A stretch of DNA of 45,013 bases from Sphaerobacter sp. (GTDB lineage Bacteria > Chloroflexota > Chloroflexia > Thermomicrobiales > Thermomicrobiaceae): contig NZ_JADGHZ010000011.1 in assembly GCF_019683595.1 (NCBI RefSeq), forward strand, positions 1-45,013, written 5' to 3'. Under the pieces are notes generated by a model. The model ran no database searches and was not told the origin of the DNA. It saw only the letters and a program-made list of their open reading frames with translations. Below, piece by piece: positions 26,266-33,674 of the stretch (the stretch's first letter is position 1; each line of letters opens with the position of its first letter). The position numbers were made by a program, and so were the translations under genes.

Positions 26266-27269
26266 GCCGGCCGCCGTCCGTGTGGGAGCAGCGCGGGCGC
26301 TGCGATCAGGAGCCCTGCCACACCGGGGGCCGGCGCGAACGACGGCCAGGTGAGGCGCGGATAGGGTGAGTAGCTCAGGGCGGCGCTTGCGATGGAGGCC
26401 ACAACGAGGAGCGCGCCGAGCGTTGCCGTCGCCAGCACGGCGGCATCAGACCAGTCCCAGGTCAGGGCACGGTAGCGACTGCGCCCGTGTGCTCCCCGTC
26501 GCACTGCCACGATTAGCGCAACGACGGGGACGAGGAACACGGCGGCCGCGAACCGGTACCCCAGTCCGACCGCCACGGCTGCCACGGCGGCGACCGCAAC
26601 CCCAACGATGGCCCAACGGGCCGGAATGCGCGCCAGGCGTCCGGCACCGAACGCGCGGCTCTCCATCGCCTCGGCCAGGTCAAAGGCGTGCTCAAGGCCG
26701 AGGGTCAGGACAGGAACCAGGAGCGGCGGCACGTCGCGGATCGAGCGGATGCGGAAGCCTCGGGCCATCTGGGCCTCGCGTACCTCCCGGACGGCGCGGA
26801 GCGTCTGCGGGAAGATGCTCAGGCCGATGATGGCTGCGACCCCGACGGCCGCCAGTGGGCCAGGGACCAGCCGGAGCAACGCCGCCCGGTCGACCGCCGC
26901 GCTGAAGGCTGCGGCCAGCAGCAGGAGATCGAAGATCGCTAGCGCAGAAACGAGGCCGTAGACCAGGGCGTTGAGCGTCACCGGCCCACCCACGATGGGG
27001 ATCGCGTCGGGCAGGTGAGCGAGCACCCGGTCTCCGGTGTGGACGGTCAGCAGGTTGAACAGTACGCTGACCGCAGCGACTACCGCCCCGACGCGGAGCA
27101 CGGTCCCCCAAGCGGCCTGGGCCACCGAGCGGCGGTCCAGCGAGAGCAGGACCGCCGTCAGGGCCGCCGTGGCGAGCAGGAGGTAAAGCGGGTTGCGGGT
27201 GGTGACGACCAGCAGCGCCGCCGCACCCGCCCAGGCGACCCAGGCAACCGGGTTCACGCGCTGGCTCAT
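26262..27269 (-). CDS. Energy-coupling factor transporter transmembrane (T) component, CbiQ family
   Basis: 335 residues from the ATG at 27269, which overlaps the upstream stop (ATGA). Strongly hydrophobic N-terminal half, then the cytoplasmic coupling region with the CbiQ-family arginine motifs ARGFRIRSIRD (coupling helix AxG-type) and ESRAFGAGRLAR (second coupling motif), then four more membrane segments. The T component couples ATPases to a substrate-binding S component. No S component is encoded in this operon. The track ORF extends 134 codons upstream in a shadow of the DUF4430 gene. Confidence 0.92.
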   Translation of the reverse strand: MSQRVNPVAWVAWAGAAALLVVTTRNPLYLLLATAALTAVLLSLDRRSVAQAAWGTVLRVGAVVAAVSVLFNLLTVHTGDRVLAHLPDAIPIVGGPVTLNALVYGLVSALAIFDLLLLAAAFSAAVDRAALLRLVPGPLAAVGVAAIIGLSIFPQTLRAVREVREAQMARGFRIRSIRDVPPLLVPVLTLGLEHAFDLAEAMESRAFGAGRLARIPARWAIVGVAVAAVAAVAVGLGYRFAAAVFLVPVVALIVAVRRGAHGRSRYRALTWDWSDAAVLATATLGALLVVASIASAALSYSPYPRLTWPSFAPAPGVAGLLIAAPALLPHGRRPA

Positions 27270-28009
27270 GACTCGCTCCCGCTTCGCCGCCGGAGCGCGG
27301 TGACCATCGCCACCCCTACAGCGGCTATCAGCAGCGCGCCGAAGGCCAGGTAGGACGTGGGCATCGACCCGTCGTCGTCCGGTGCTCCTGTGCGTGCGGT
27401 GACCTTGCCGCTCGGGTCCACCTCGACGGCCAGCACCGCCGGTGCGGCGCCGTCGCCACCCTGGCGGTCCGCGCCGGTGAGGCGAGCGATCTCGTCGAGC
27501 GTGATGGCTGGCAACTGGGGATCGTCCGCTGCCCAGGACCACCCATCCACATCGCGGTCGCGGACGACGCGGTTGTCCGGGCCGTTCATCTCGACGTTCC
27601 AATTGCCGTCCGGCGTCAGGCTGAGGTACTGCCAGTAGTTGGATGGGTTCTCGTCGCTGTGGCAGAAGCAATCGTCGGAGGGACAGCCCTCGCCGTCGAG
27701 TGAGCAGATGGCCGTGCCGAGCCCGCTGAAGGCGGTGACCTCCGTAGCCAGCCCGGATCGGTTCAGCAGCTCCGTACCAGTGATCTCCGGCTCGGTGAAC
27801 TCGACGTAGACGTAAACCAGGCGGCCATCGCCGTGGCGGACCACCAGTCCCGCCGCGTTGGTGTCGGCGGCTCGGGCGCTGGGGGAGAACGTGAGTGCGG
27901 CGAGTAGGGCGAGCGCCGCCAGCGCGCCGAACACGCGGGTCGCAAGCAACACAGCCGGGCGTCCCGACCCGGAGCGGCCGGGAGGCAGAATGGTGTCGTT
28001 CTTCATCAC
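27266..28009 (-). CDS. Secreted, membrane-anchored DUF4430-like (transcobalamin beta-domain-like) protein
   Basis: 247 residues. Signal peptide (core VFGALAALALLAALTF, cleavage near ARA-AD at 48), then one domain with TELLNRSGLATEVTAFSGLGTAICSLDGEG ... NYWQYLSLTPDGNWNVEM, the pattern of DUF4430/transcobalamin C-terminal beta domains (glycine-rich loop then YW-x-Y strand). A four-cysteine stretch CSLDGEGCPSDDCFC is unusual and could form disulfides or bind metal. A proline/aspartate linker and a C-terminal membrane helix with RRR stop-transfer tether it outside the cell. Between the toroid protein and the ECF T component under one cobalamin riboswitch, so it probably helps to capture corrinoids. 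Confidence 0.85.
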   Translation of the reverse strand: MMKNDTILPPGRSGSGRPAVLLATRVFGALAALALLAALTFSPSARAADTNAAGLVVRHGDGRLVYVYVEFTEPEITGTELLNRSGLATEVTAFSGLGTAICSLDGEGCPSDDCFCHSDENPSNYWQYLSLTPDGNWNVEMNGPDNRVVRDRDVDGWSWAADDPQLPAITLDEIARLTGADRQGGDGAAPAVLAVEVDPSGKVTARTGAPDDDGSMPTSYLAFGALLIAAVGVAMVTALRRRSGSES

Positions 28010-29529
28010 TTCACCTCACGGGAGTGGGTCAGCAGCTCGTCACCCAGTCGCCCGACCAGAACGTCGTAGTGCGACCACGCGGTCCCTGGGTGCCACTCCA
28101 GCCGCGCCCGCTCGAAATACTGAACTGTGCGTCCGTTTTCGACGATTTCCTCGCTGATGGGATAGCCGTAGACCGAGAGCGCGCCGTAGCGCTGCCAGTA
28201 CTCGTTGAACCCGCCACAGAGGTTGTGGTGGGTCTGGGGGAAGTAGAGGCAGTCCGGTCGCTGGATCGGCTCGGCGGGAGCGAAGGACGGCGACCCGGCA
28301 CGGTCGGCCGCTTGCTCGGCGCCGATACGCCCGAGCAGCACGTCGAAGCGCTCCGGAGCCATACCGGGATACCACTCGAAGCGGGCGCGCTCGAAGTACT
28401 GGACCGTCCGGCCGTTTTCGACGAACTCCTCGGTGAGTGGATAGCCGTAGACGGCCAGACCGCCGTACGCGAGCCAGTACGAGAGGAACCCCGCGCATAG
28501 GTTGTGGCCCGTCGCCGCGTAGTAGGCACAACCCTCCTTGGGCGAGGCCGGCTGCATCGCGCGCTCCATGGCAGTGCGGCGCCCGAAATCCGGGCGCGCG
28601 GGTATCGGGAGCGGTTGGAGGGCCAGCGCCGGGACTGCCTGTGCCGTGGCGAGCAGGCTGTCGCTGGGCACGTCGTCCCGGGCCCGCAGCGCGCCGCTGT
28701 CGTTCTGCAGGCGCTCCAGCGCGGCGATTCCGGCCGCCACCGTGTCCGACGTGGCGCGCTCTCCCGCCGCGAGCATCGCCTGGGTTGCCAGCGCCGTCGA
28801 GGTCGCATCACCCACGGCCGGAACGTCGGCGCCGACCTGGGAGACGAATGAACCGTCGTCGGTCTGCGCAGCCAGGAGGTAGCCGATGCCGCGATCGACC
28901 GCGGTGGAGCCCCGTTTCCCGGCCGCGACAAGCGCCTGGATCGCGAGAGCCGTCGCGCGGCTGTCGCTCCGGCGAGCGGGTTGCTGTTGACCCGAGGACC
29001 AGCCGCCATCCATAGCCTGGGCCGCGATCAGCGCGTCGACCGCGGCGGCCGGGACCGGTTCCCGTGCAGCCTCCAGCGCCAGGATGGCAAAGGCATGGTT
29101 CGCAGGCTGCGGGTCGAACAGGCCGGTGGTCTGGTCCAGGTGCGCCAAGATGCGCGCGAGCAGGTCCACCCTGCCGAAGTCCCGCGGATTGACACCGCTG
29201 GCGACCGCAACCGGCGTCAACTTCGCGGCACCGACCACGGTACCGGCGTAGTCGCCGGCAGTGGTGCGCAGGTAGTCGATGATCGACGGACCGCCCGCAG
29301 CCACGAGGTCCGGGTCGATCCCGGACGCGGCGAAGGCGAGGGCGGCGTCGGCGGTGATCCCCGGCTCGCTGGCACCCGTCGCTCCGGCAAACCCGCCATC
29401 CGGCTGCTGCTGGGAACGCAGCCAGTCAACCGCGCGGGTCAACTCCGGGTTGGGGCTCCCGCGCGCGGCAGGCGCCATAACGAGCCAGAGCAGGCTCGCC
29501 AGCACCAGGGTCGTGATCGTTCGCTGCAT
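28006..29529 (-). CDS. Secreted alpha/alpha-toroid (intrinsic-factor-like) protein with two C-terminal wall repeats
   Basis: 507 residues. Signal peptide (MQRTITTLVLASLLWLVMAPAARGS). Residues about 28-330 form alpha-hairpin repeats with QW-like motifs QQQPDGGFAG, AQAMDGGWSSG and AAQTDDGSFVSQ, the fold of squalene cyclase, protein prenyltransferases and the alpha domain of intrinsic factor/transcobalamin. No cyclase DxDD acid motif is seen, so binding rather than catalysis is likely. Two tandem repeats of about 75 residues follow (each: CxYY/CLYF, HNLCxGF, YWxxYGxLxVYGYPxxEE, ENGRTVQYFERAR, WxPG), a module I take to be a surface-associated repeat. Start ATG overlaps nothing upstream; the stop overlaps the next gene by 4 bp. 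First gene behind the cobalamin riboswitch. Confidence 0.85.
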   Translation of the reverse strand: MQRTITTLVLASLLWLVMAPAARGSPNPELTRAVDWLRSQQQPDGGFAGATGASEPGITADAALAFAASGIDPDLVAAGGPSIIDYLRTTAGDYAGTVVGAAKLTPVAVASGVNPRDFGRVDLLARILAHLDQTTGLFDPQPANHAFAILALEAAREPVPAAAVDALIAAQAMDGGWSSGQQQPARRSDSRATALAIQALVAAGKRGSTAVDRGIGYLLAAQTDDGSFVSQVGADVPAVGDATSTALATQAMLAAGERATSDTVAAGIAALERLQNDSGALRARDDVPSDSLLATAQAVPALALQPLPIPARPDFGRRTAMERAMQPASPKEGCAYYAATGHNLCAGFLSYWLAYGGLAVYGYPLTEEFVENGRTVQYFERARFEWYPGMAPERFDVLLGRIGAEQAADRAGSPSFAPAEPIQRPDCLYFPQTHHNLCGGFNEYWQRYGALSVYGYPISEEIVENGRTVQYFERARLEWHPGTAWSHYDVLVGRLGDELLTHSREVK

Positions 29530-29535
29530 GGAAGT

Positions 29536-29610
29536 CCCCCCAGTGTACGGCAGACAAAGAACCGTCTGCGTCCTCGTAATGAGGCCGCTCAGAGGTGAGC
29601 GATTGGGGGG
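29536..29610 (-). promoter_or_regulatory. Riboswitch expression platform: Shine-Dalgarno and matching anti-Shine-Dalgarno
   Basis: In the mRNA, UGGGGGG (29542-29536) is the ribosome binding site of the toroid gene, and CCCCCCA (29610-29604) lies 60 bases upstream and is perfectly complementary over 7 bases. Between them are two small hairpins, CGCTCA/TGAGCG (29601-29586) and GCAGAC/GTCTGC (29550-29569 region). No T-tract follows, so the switch probably controls translation rather than termination. Confidence 0.55.
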
Positions 29611-29669
29611 CTAGGTTCGGCGTAGCGTGGGCACCTTGGTGTCCTCCCTCCTTGGCTCGAGGCGGTTCG

Positions 29670-29800
29670 GACACGGCAGCGGCGGGTAATCTGGCTTCGC
29701 CGCGCCTCGGCGCGGCGTCACAGTTGCGGCACAGCCCCGGACTTGCACCGGTGTTCCCCCGGGTGGACCGGCCGCGCTTCGGCCGGTACCCGCTGCCGTA
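29670..29800 (-). ncRNA. Cobalamin (AdoCbl) riboswitch aptamer
   Basis: On the minus strand the conserved core reads GGGGGAACACCGGTGCAAGT, then CCGGGGCTGTGCCGCAACTG and TGA, the canonical cobalamin core; after a long GC hairpin the B12 box appears as AGCCAGATTACCCGCC. The closing stem P1 is CGGCAGCG (29798-29791) with CGCTGCCG at the 3' side (29674-29681). About 145 nt separate the aptamer from the toroid gene start. Binding of adenosylcobalamin should shut the import operon off when the vitamin is plentiful. Confidence 0.93.
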
Positions 29801-29810
29801 GGGGATACTC

Positions 29811-29845
29811 CATTCCTGTCCACATTCCTGTCCACGGTGTGGACA
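29811..29845. repeat. Tandem 12-bp direct repeat plus inverted repeat at the riboswitch transcript's 5' end
   Basis: CATTCCTGTCCA occurs twice in perfect tandem (29811-29822, 29823-29834); the second copy overlaps a 7-bp perfect palindrome TGTCCAC-GGT-GTGGACA (29829-29845). It lies between the predicted promoter and the aptamer, so it could be an operator or an upstream RNA hairpin. Confidence 0.6.
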
Positions 29846-29850
29846 AGCGT

Positions 29851-29879
29851 AATATGGCACCGTTTCGTGACCACGTCAA
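29851..29879 (-). promoter_or_regulatory. Promoter of the cobalamin operon, TTGACG-N17-CATATT with TGC extension
   Basis: -35 TTGACG (29879-29874), 17-bp spacer ending in TGC, -10 CATATT (29856-29851). It starts the riboswitch leader near 29844. It is back-to-back with the mrfA promoter about 70 bp away. Confidence 0.5.
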
Positions 29880-29943
29880 GCACCGCGCGGCGCTGACGGA
29901 GCAGGCCACGCGGACGGCGCAAACGGGGGCGACGGGCACCCGG

Positions 29944-29952
29944 TGCTATAAT
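29944..29952 (+). promoter_or_regulatory. mrfA promoter: extended -10 TGC-TATAAT
   Basis: Perfect TATAAT (29947-29952) with a TGC extension. No clear -35. Transcription should begin near 29959, inside the region preceding the SOS box. Confidence 0.65.
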
Positions 29953-29965
29953 CGCGGCGAGAATA

Positions 29966-29977
29966 GAAAACATGTTC
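29966..29977 (+). promoter_or_regulatory. LexA-like SOS box in the mrfA promoter
   Basis: GAAAACATGTTC, one base off GAAC-N4-GTTC; on the same strand the recA box reads GAAAAAATGTTC, a one-base difference. It begins 13 bp after the -10, as in recA. Confidence 0.65.
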
Positions 29978-30020
29978 GTGTGCCCGACGCGGGGCACACC
30001 TGGGCCGGGAGGGGAGGCCG

Positions 30021-32351
30021 GTGCAGCAGGAGAGCGGGCTGGAAGCCGTCATCAAGCGGTTGCGGTTCGAATCGCGGTTCGCCGAATGTCTCACGGCCTG
30101 GCGAACGATCCCCGAACGCCCGGCGGAGATGGTACCGCTTCCGGAGGATCTGGAACCCCGCCTCGTCGCGGCGCTGCGCGCGCGGGGAATCGAGCAGCTC
30201 TATTCCCACCAGGCTGAGGCGTTTGCCAGCGTGCGTCAGGGGCGGCATACCGCCGTGGTCACCGGGACGGCCTCGGGCAAGACGCTGTGCTACACGCTGC
30301 CGGTGCTCGACGCGATCCTGCGGGACGCGACGGCGCGTGCGCTTTACCTCTTCCCGACCAAGGCCCTCGCCCAGGACCAATACGCCAACCTCCACGCGCT
30401 GATCGAGGCCGCCGGAGCGGACATCAAGACCCACACCTACGACGGCGACACCCCGGCGAACATCCGGCGGATCATCCGCACGGCGGGCCACGTGGTCATC
30501 ACCAACCCCGACATGCTGCACTCCGGCATCCTGCCGCACCACACCAAGTGGCACAACCTCTTCGAGAACCTGCGATTTGTGGTGATCGACGAGATGCACG
30601 GCTACCGGGGTGTCTTCGGCTCGCACGTGGCCAACGTGATCCGGCGGCTGAAGCGCATCTGCCAGCACTACGGGTCAAGTCCGGTCTTCATCCTGGCGTC
30701 GGCGACGATCGCCAATCCGGAGGAGCTGGCGCGGCGGCTGATCGAGGAGGAGGTGCACGTCATCGATCGAGACGGTGCACCGCACGGTCCGCGGCACTTC
30801 GCCTTTTTCAACCCGCCGGTGGTGAACCAGCAGTTAGGCATCCGGCGGTCGGTCGTGCTCGAGGCGACGCGAATTGCCAGCGAGCTGGTGCGGGCTGGGG
30901 TCCCCACCATCGTCTTCGCCAGGGCGCGAGTGACGGCGGAGGTGTTGCTGACCTACCTGCGCCAGGCGCTGCCACCGGGGATCCGTAGCGAAGAGAGCGT
31001 GCGGGGCTACCGTGGCGGCTACCTGCCGCGTCAGCGGCGCGAGATCGAACGCGGCCTGCGGGAGGGGCGGGTCCGCGCCGTGGTGTCGACCAACGCACTC
31101 GAGCTGGGGGTCGACATCGGCTCGCTGGATGCCTGCGTCATGACCGGGTACCCCGGCACGGTGGCGAGCACCTGGCAGCAGGCCGGGCGCGCCGGGCGAC
31201 GCGATGGGCCGTCGCTGGCGGTGTTGGTCGCGTCGTCCAACCCATTGGACCAGTTCATCGTGCAGAACCCGAACTACTTCTTCGAGCGCCCGCCCGAGCA
31301 TGGGTTGATCAACCCGGACAACCTGCTGGTGCTGGTGGACCACCTCAAGTGCGCCGCGTTCGAGTTGCCGTTCAAGGACGGCCAGCAGTTTGGAACCGTT
31401 GACCCGACGGAGGTGCTGGAGTACCTCGAGGAGGAGCGGGTGCTCCACCACGCGGGCGATACCTGGTACTGGACGGCCGACACCTACCCCGCTGAAGAAG
31501 TGAGCCTACGCACGGCTGCGCGCGACAACGTCGTCATCATCGACACCGGGGAGCCGGGCAAGCCGCGGGTGATCGGCGAGGTCGACAGCTTCGCGGCGCC
31601 GATGCTTGTCCACACGGACGCCATCTACCTGCACGAGGGACAGCAGTATCACGTCGACCGCCTCGACTGGGACGAGAAGAAGGCCTACGTCCACCCCGTC
31701 GACGTGGACTACTACACCGACGCGAGCCTGTCGGTCCGGGTGCAGGTCATCGAGCAGTTCTCAGAGGGCGAGCCCTGGGCCGAGCGACACCACGGCGAGG
31801 TGCTGGTCGGCGCCATCGTGACCCAGTACAAGAAGATCAAGCTGTACACCCATGAGAACATCGGCTGGGGCCGGGTCCACCTGCCCGAACAGCAGATGCA
31901 CACCTCTGCCTACTGGTTCTCGCTACCGGAGCACTGGACCCGGCGCATGCGCTCGGCCGACCTCCAAGGCGCGTTGATCGGCCTGGCGAACGTGATCGGG
32001 AACGTCGCGCCGCTCTTCCTCATGTGCGACCCGCGCGACATCGGTGTTTACCCGCAGGTGCGCTCGCCCTTCACGCAGCGGTCGACCATCTTCGTCTACG
32101 ACCAGATCCCCGGCGGAATCGGCTTCAGCCAGAAGCTCTACGACCTGCATCATGAACTGCTCAGGGCAGCCTACGACCTGGTGCGTGCCTGCGGTTGCCC
32201 ATCGGGCTGCCCGTCGTGTGTCGGGCCGATGACGGAGGTCGGAGCTTCCGGAAAGGCCAACACGATGGCGCTCCTCCGCGTCATGCGCGATACGCCGTCC
32301 AGCGCCAACGGGCGCGGGCGTGGCATCGAGCACACGGGCGACTACCAGTAG
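30021..32351 (+). CDS. mrfA: MrfA/Hrq1-type DNA repair helicase with DUF1998 zinc domain
   Basis: 776 residues from a GTG behind GGGAGGGGAGG. RecA-like helicase core: YSHQAEAF, Walker A TGTASGKTLCY, IDEMHGYRG (DEMH motif II), LASATIANP, STNALELGVDIG and QQAGRAGRRDG. The C-terminal third has the HEGQQYHVDRLDW strand and a four-cysteine cluster C724, C726, C730, C733 (CGCPSGCPSC), the zinc site of the DUF1998 domain in B. subtilis MrfA (YprA) and yeast Hrq1. MrfA, with MrfB, is known to repair mitomycin C adducts independently of UvrABC. No mrfB exonuclease neighbour is seen. The SOS box gives independent support. Its stop overlaps the end of the convergent dehydrogenase gene by 10 bp. Confidence 0.92.
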   Translation: MQQESGLEAVIKRLRFESRFAECLTAWRTIPERPAEMVPLPEDLEPRLVAALRARGIEQLYSHQAEAFASVRQGRHTAVVTGTASGKTLCYTLPVLDAILRDATARALYLFPTKALAQDQYANLHALIEAAGADIKTHTYDGDTPANIRRIIRTAGHVVITNPDMLHSGILPHHTKWHNLFENLRFVVIDEMHGYRGVFGSHVANVIRRLKRICQHYGSSPVFILASATIANPEELARRLIEEEVHVIDRDGAPHGPRHFAFFNPPVVNQQLGIRRSVVLEATRIASELVRAGVPTIVFARARVTAEVLLTYLRQALPPGIRSEESVRGYRGGYLPRQRREIERGLREGRVRAVVSTNALELGVDIGSLDACVMTGYPGTVASTWQQAGRAGRRDGPSLAVLVASSNPLDQFIVQNPNYFFERPPEHGLINPDNLLVLVDHLKCAAFELPFKDGQQFGTVDPTEVLEYLEEERVLHHAGDTWYWTADTYPAEEVSLRTAARDNVVIIDTGEPGKPRVIGEVDSFAAPMLVHTDAIYLHEGQQYHVDRLDWDEKKAYVHPVDVDYYTDASLSVRVQVIEQFSEGEPWAERHHGEVLVGAIVTQYKKIKLYTHENIGWGRVHLPEQQMHTSAYWFSLPEHWTRRMRSADLQGALIGLANVIGNVAPLFLMCDPRDIGVYPQVRSPFTQRSTIFVYDQIPGGIGFSQKLYDLHHELLRAAYDLVRACGCPSGCPSCVGPMTEVGASGKANTMALLRVMRDTPSSANGRGRGIEHTGDYQ

Positions 32352-33637
32352 CGCATCGCGTCCCGGAAGATGCCGGCCAATGCATCGGCGTCGACCGGTC
32401 GGGGCGAGCCGACCAACAAGCGCTGCTGCTTCATCGCGCCTTCGACGAGGCCGGGGATGTCGCCCTCATCGTAACCCAGCTCCTCCAGCCCGTTGGGGAT
32501 CCCTACGTCCCGCATCAGTTGCTGGATCGCGTCGGCGGCTGCCTCGGCGGCTTCCCGCACGGGCATTCCACTCGTGTCGACTCCGAGCAGCTCCGCCAAC
32601 TCGGCGTGGCGTTCCGGCCACGCCGCCGCAGTGTAGCGGAAGGCGGCCGGTGCATTGATGATGACCGACAGCCCGTGGGGCACCAGCGGCTCATCGACGT
32701 CATAGTCCGGCGGCCAGTACTCCTTGACCATCCCCGCGACCGGGTAGGCCATGGCGTGCGGGATGTGGACGCCGGCGTTGCCGAAGCCGATCCCGGCGAA
32801 GGTGCTGGCGAGCAGCATGTAGCTCCGCGCCTCGATGTCGAGCGGGTTGTAGGTCGCCCGCCGCAGGTAGGTGGCACACCAGCGGATCGCCTGCTGGCTC
32901 CAGAGGTCGGCAATCGGGTTCGAGCCGATGTAGGCCGGGCGTTCCGCCGGGTTGGGAATCCGCGGCCGGGTGTCGTAGGGGCGGGCCGTGAACGACTCTG
33001 CCGCGTGGCAGATCACGTCGCAGCCGACCGAGGCGGTGACCAGCGGCGGGCAGTGCAGCGTGTTGAGCGGGTCGATCACCGCCACGGTCGGGCGAATGTA
33101 GCGGTGCGAGATGCCCGTCTTGACCTTCTGGTCGAGCAGGTCGAGGACGATGACCGGCGTCGTCTCGCTGCCGGTCCCGGCCGTCGTCGGGAGCGCGATG
33201 TGGGGCTTGAGGGGGCCGGGGACCGGTTTGCCGGCCCCGATCGGCTTGTTGATGTAGTCGAGCAGCTCCCCCTCGTGGGTACTGAAGAGGTTCATCGCCT
33301 TGGCGGTGTCGATCGTGCTGCCGCCCCCGAGCGAGATGAACGCCTCCGGCCGGCTCTTGCGCGCCACGGCAATGGCCTCGCGCAGCGAGACATCGGTCGG
33401 TTCGACGTGAACGTGGTCGAAGACCTCCAGCTCCACGCCGGCGTCGCGGGCGATGCTCTCCACCTTGTCGACGAGACCGAACTGCCGCAGGTTCCGGTCG
33501 GTGACGAGCATGGCGCGGCGGATGCCGAACCGGTCGAGTTCGAATCCCAGCTCCTCGGTCGCGCCGAGGCCAAAGCGGATCGGGACCGTGTCGAGCGCGA
33601 TGATCGTCTCGGTGGGGATGAGACGCTCGGTCGCCAC
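32342..33637 (-). CDS. Iron-containing alcohol dehydrogenase, hydroxyacid-oxoacid transhydrogenase (HOT/ADHFE1)-like
   Basis: 431 residues from the GTG at 33637 with AGAGGAGG six bases upstream; the track start is 54 codons too early. Nucleotide site SLGGGSTIDTAKAMNL, PTTAGTGSETT, metal ligands in GCDVICHAAES and the later histidines (GNAGVHIPHAM, LVPHGLSV). The long match pattern YIGSNPIADLW, ARSYMLLASTFAGIGFGNAGVH, PERHAEL is that of mitochondrial ADHFE1, which oxidises 4-hydroxybutyrate while reducing 2-oxoglutarate. That reaction is inferred by family likeness; another hydroxyacid is possible. Co-operonic with the metallo-beta-lactamase-fold gene 37 bp upstream. Confidence 0.92.
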   Translation of the reverse strand: MATERLIPTETIIALDTVPIRFGLGATEELGFELDRFGIRRAMLVTDRNLRQFGLVDKVESIARDAGVELEVFDHVHVEPTDVSLREAIAVARKSRPEAFISLGGGSTIDTAKAMNLFSTHEGELLDYINKPIGAGKPVPGPLKPHIALPTTAGTGSETTPVIVLDLLDQKVKTGISHRYIRPTVAVIDPLNTLHCPPLVTASVGCDVICHAAESFTARPYDTRPRIPNPAERPAYIGSNPIADLWSQQAIRWCATYLRRATYNPLDIEARSYMLLASTFAGIGFGNAGVHIPHAMAYPVAGMVKEYWPPDYDVDEPLVPHGLSVIINAPAAFRYTAAAWPERHAELAELLGVDTSGMPVREAAEAAADAIQQLMRDVGIPNGLEELGYDEGDIPGLVEGAMKQQRLLVGSPRPVDADALAGIFRDAMRYW

Positions 33638-33674
33638 GGCGTGCCTCCTCTCTTGTTTGGCGTGTGGCGGGCGG

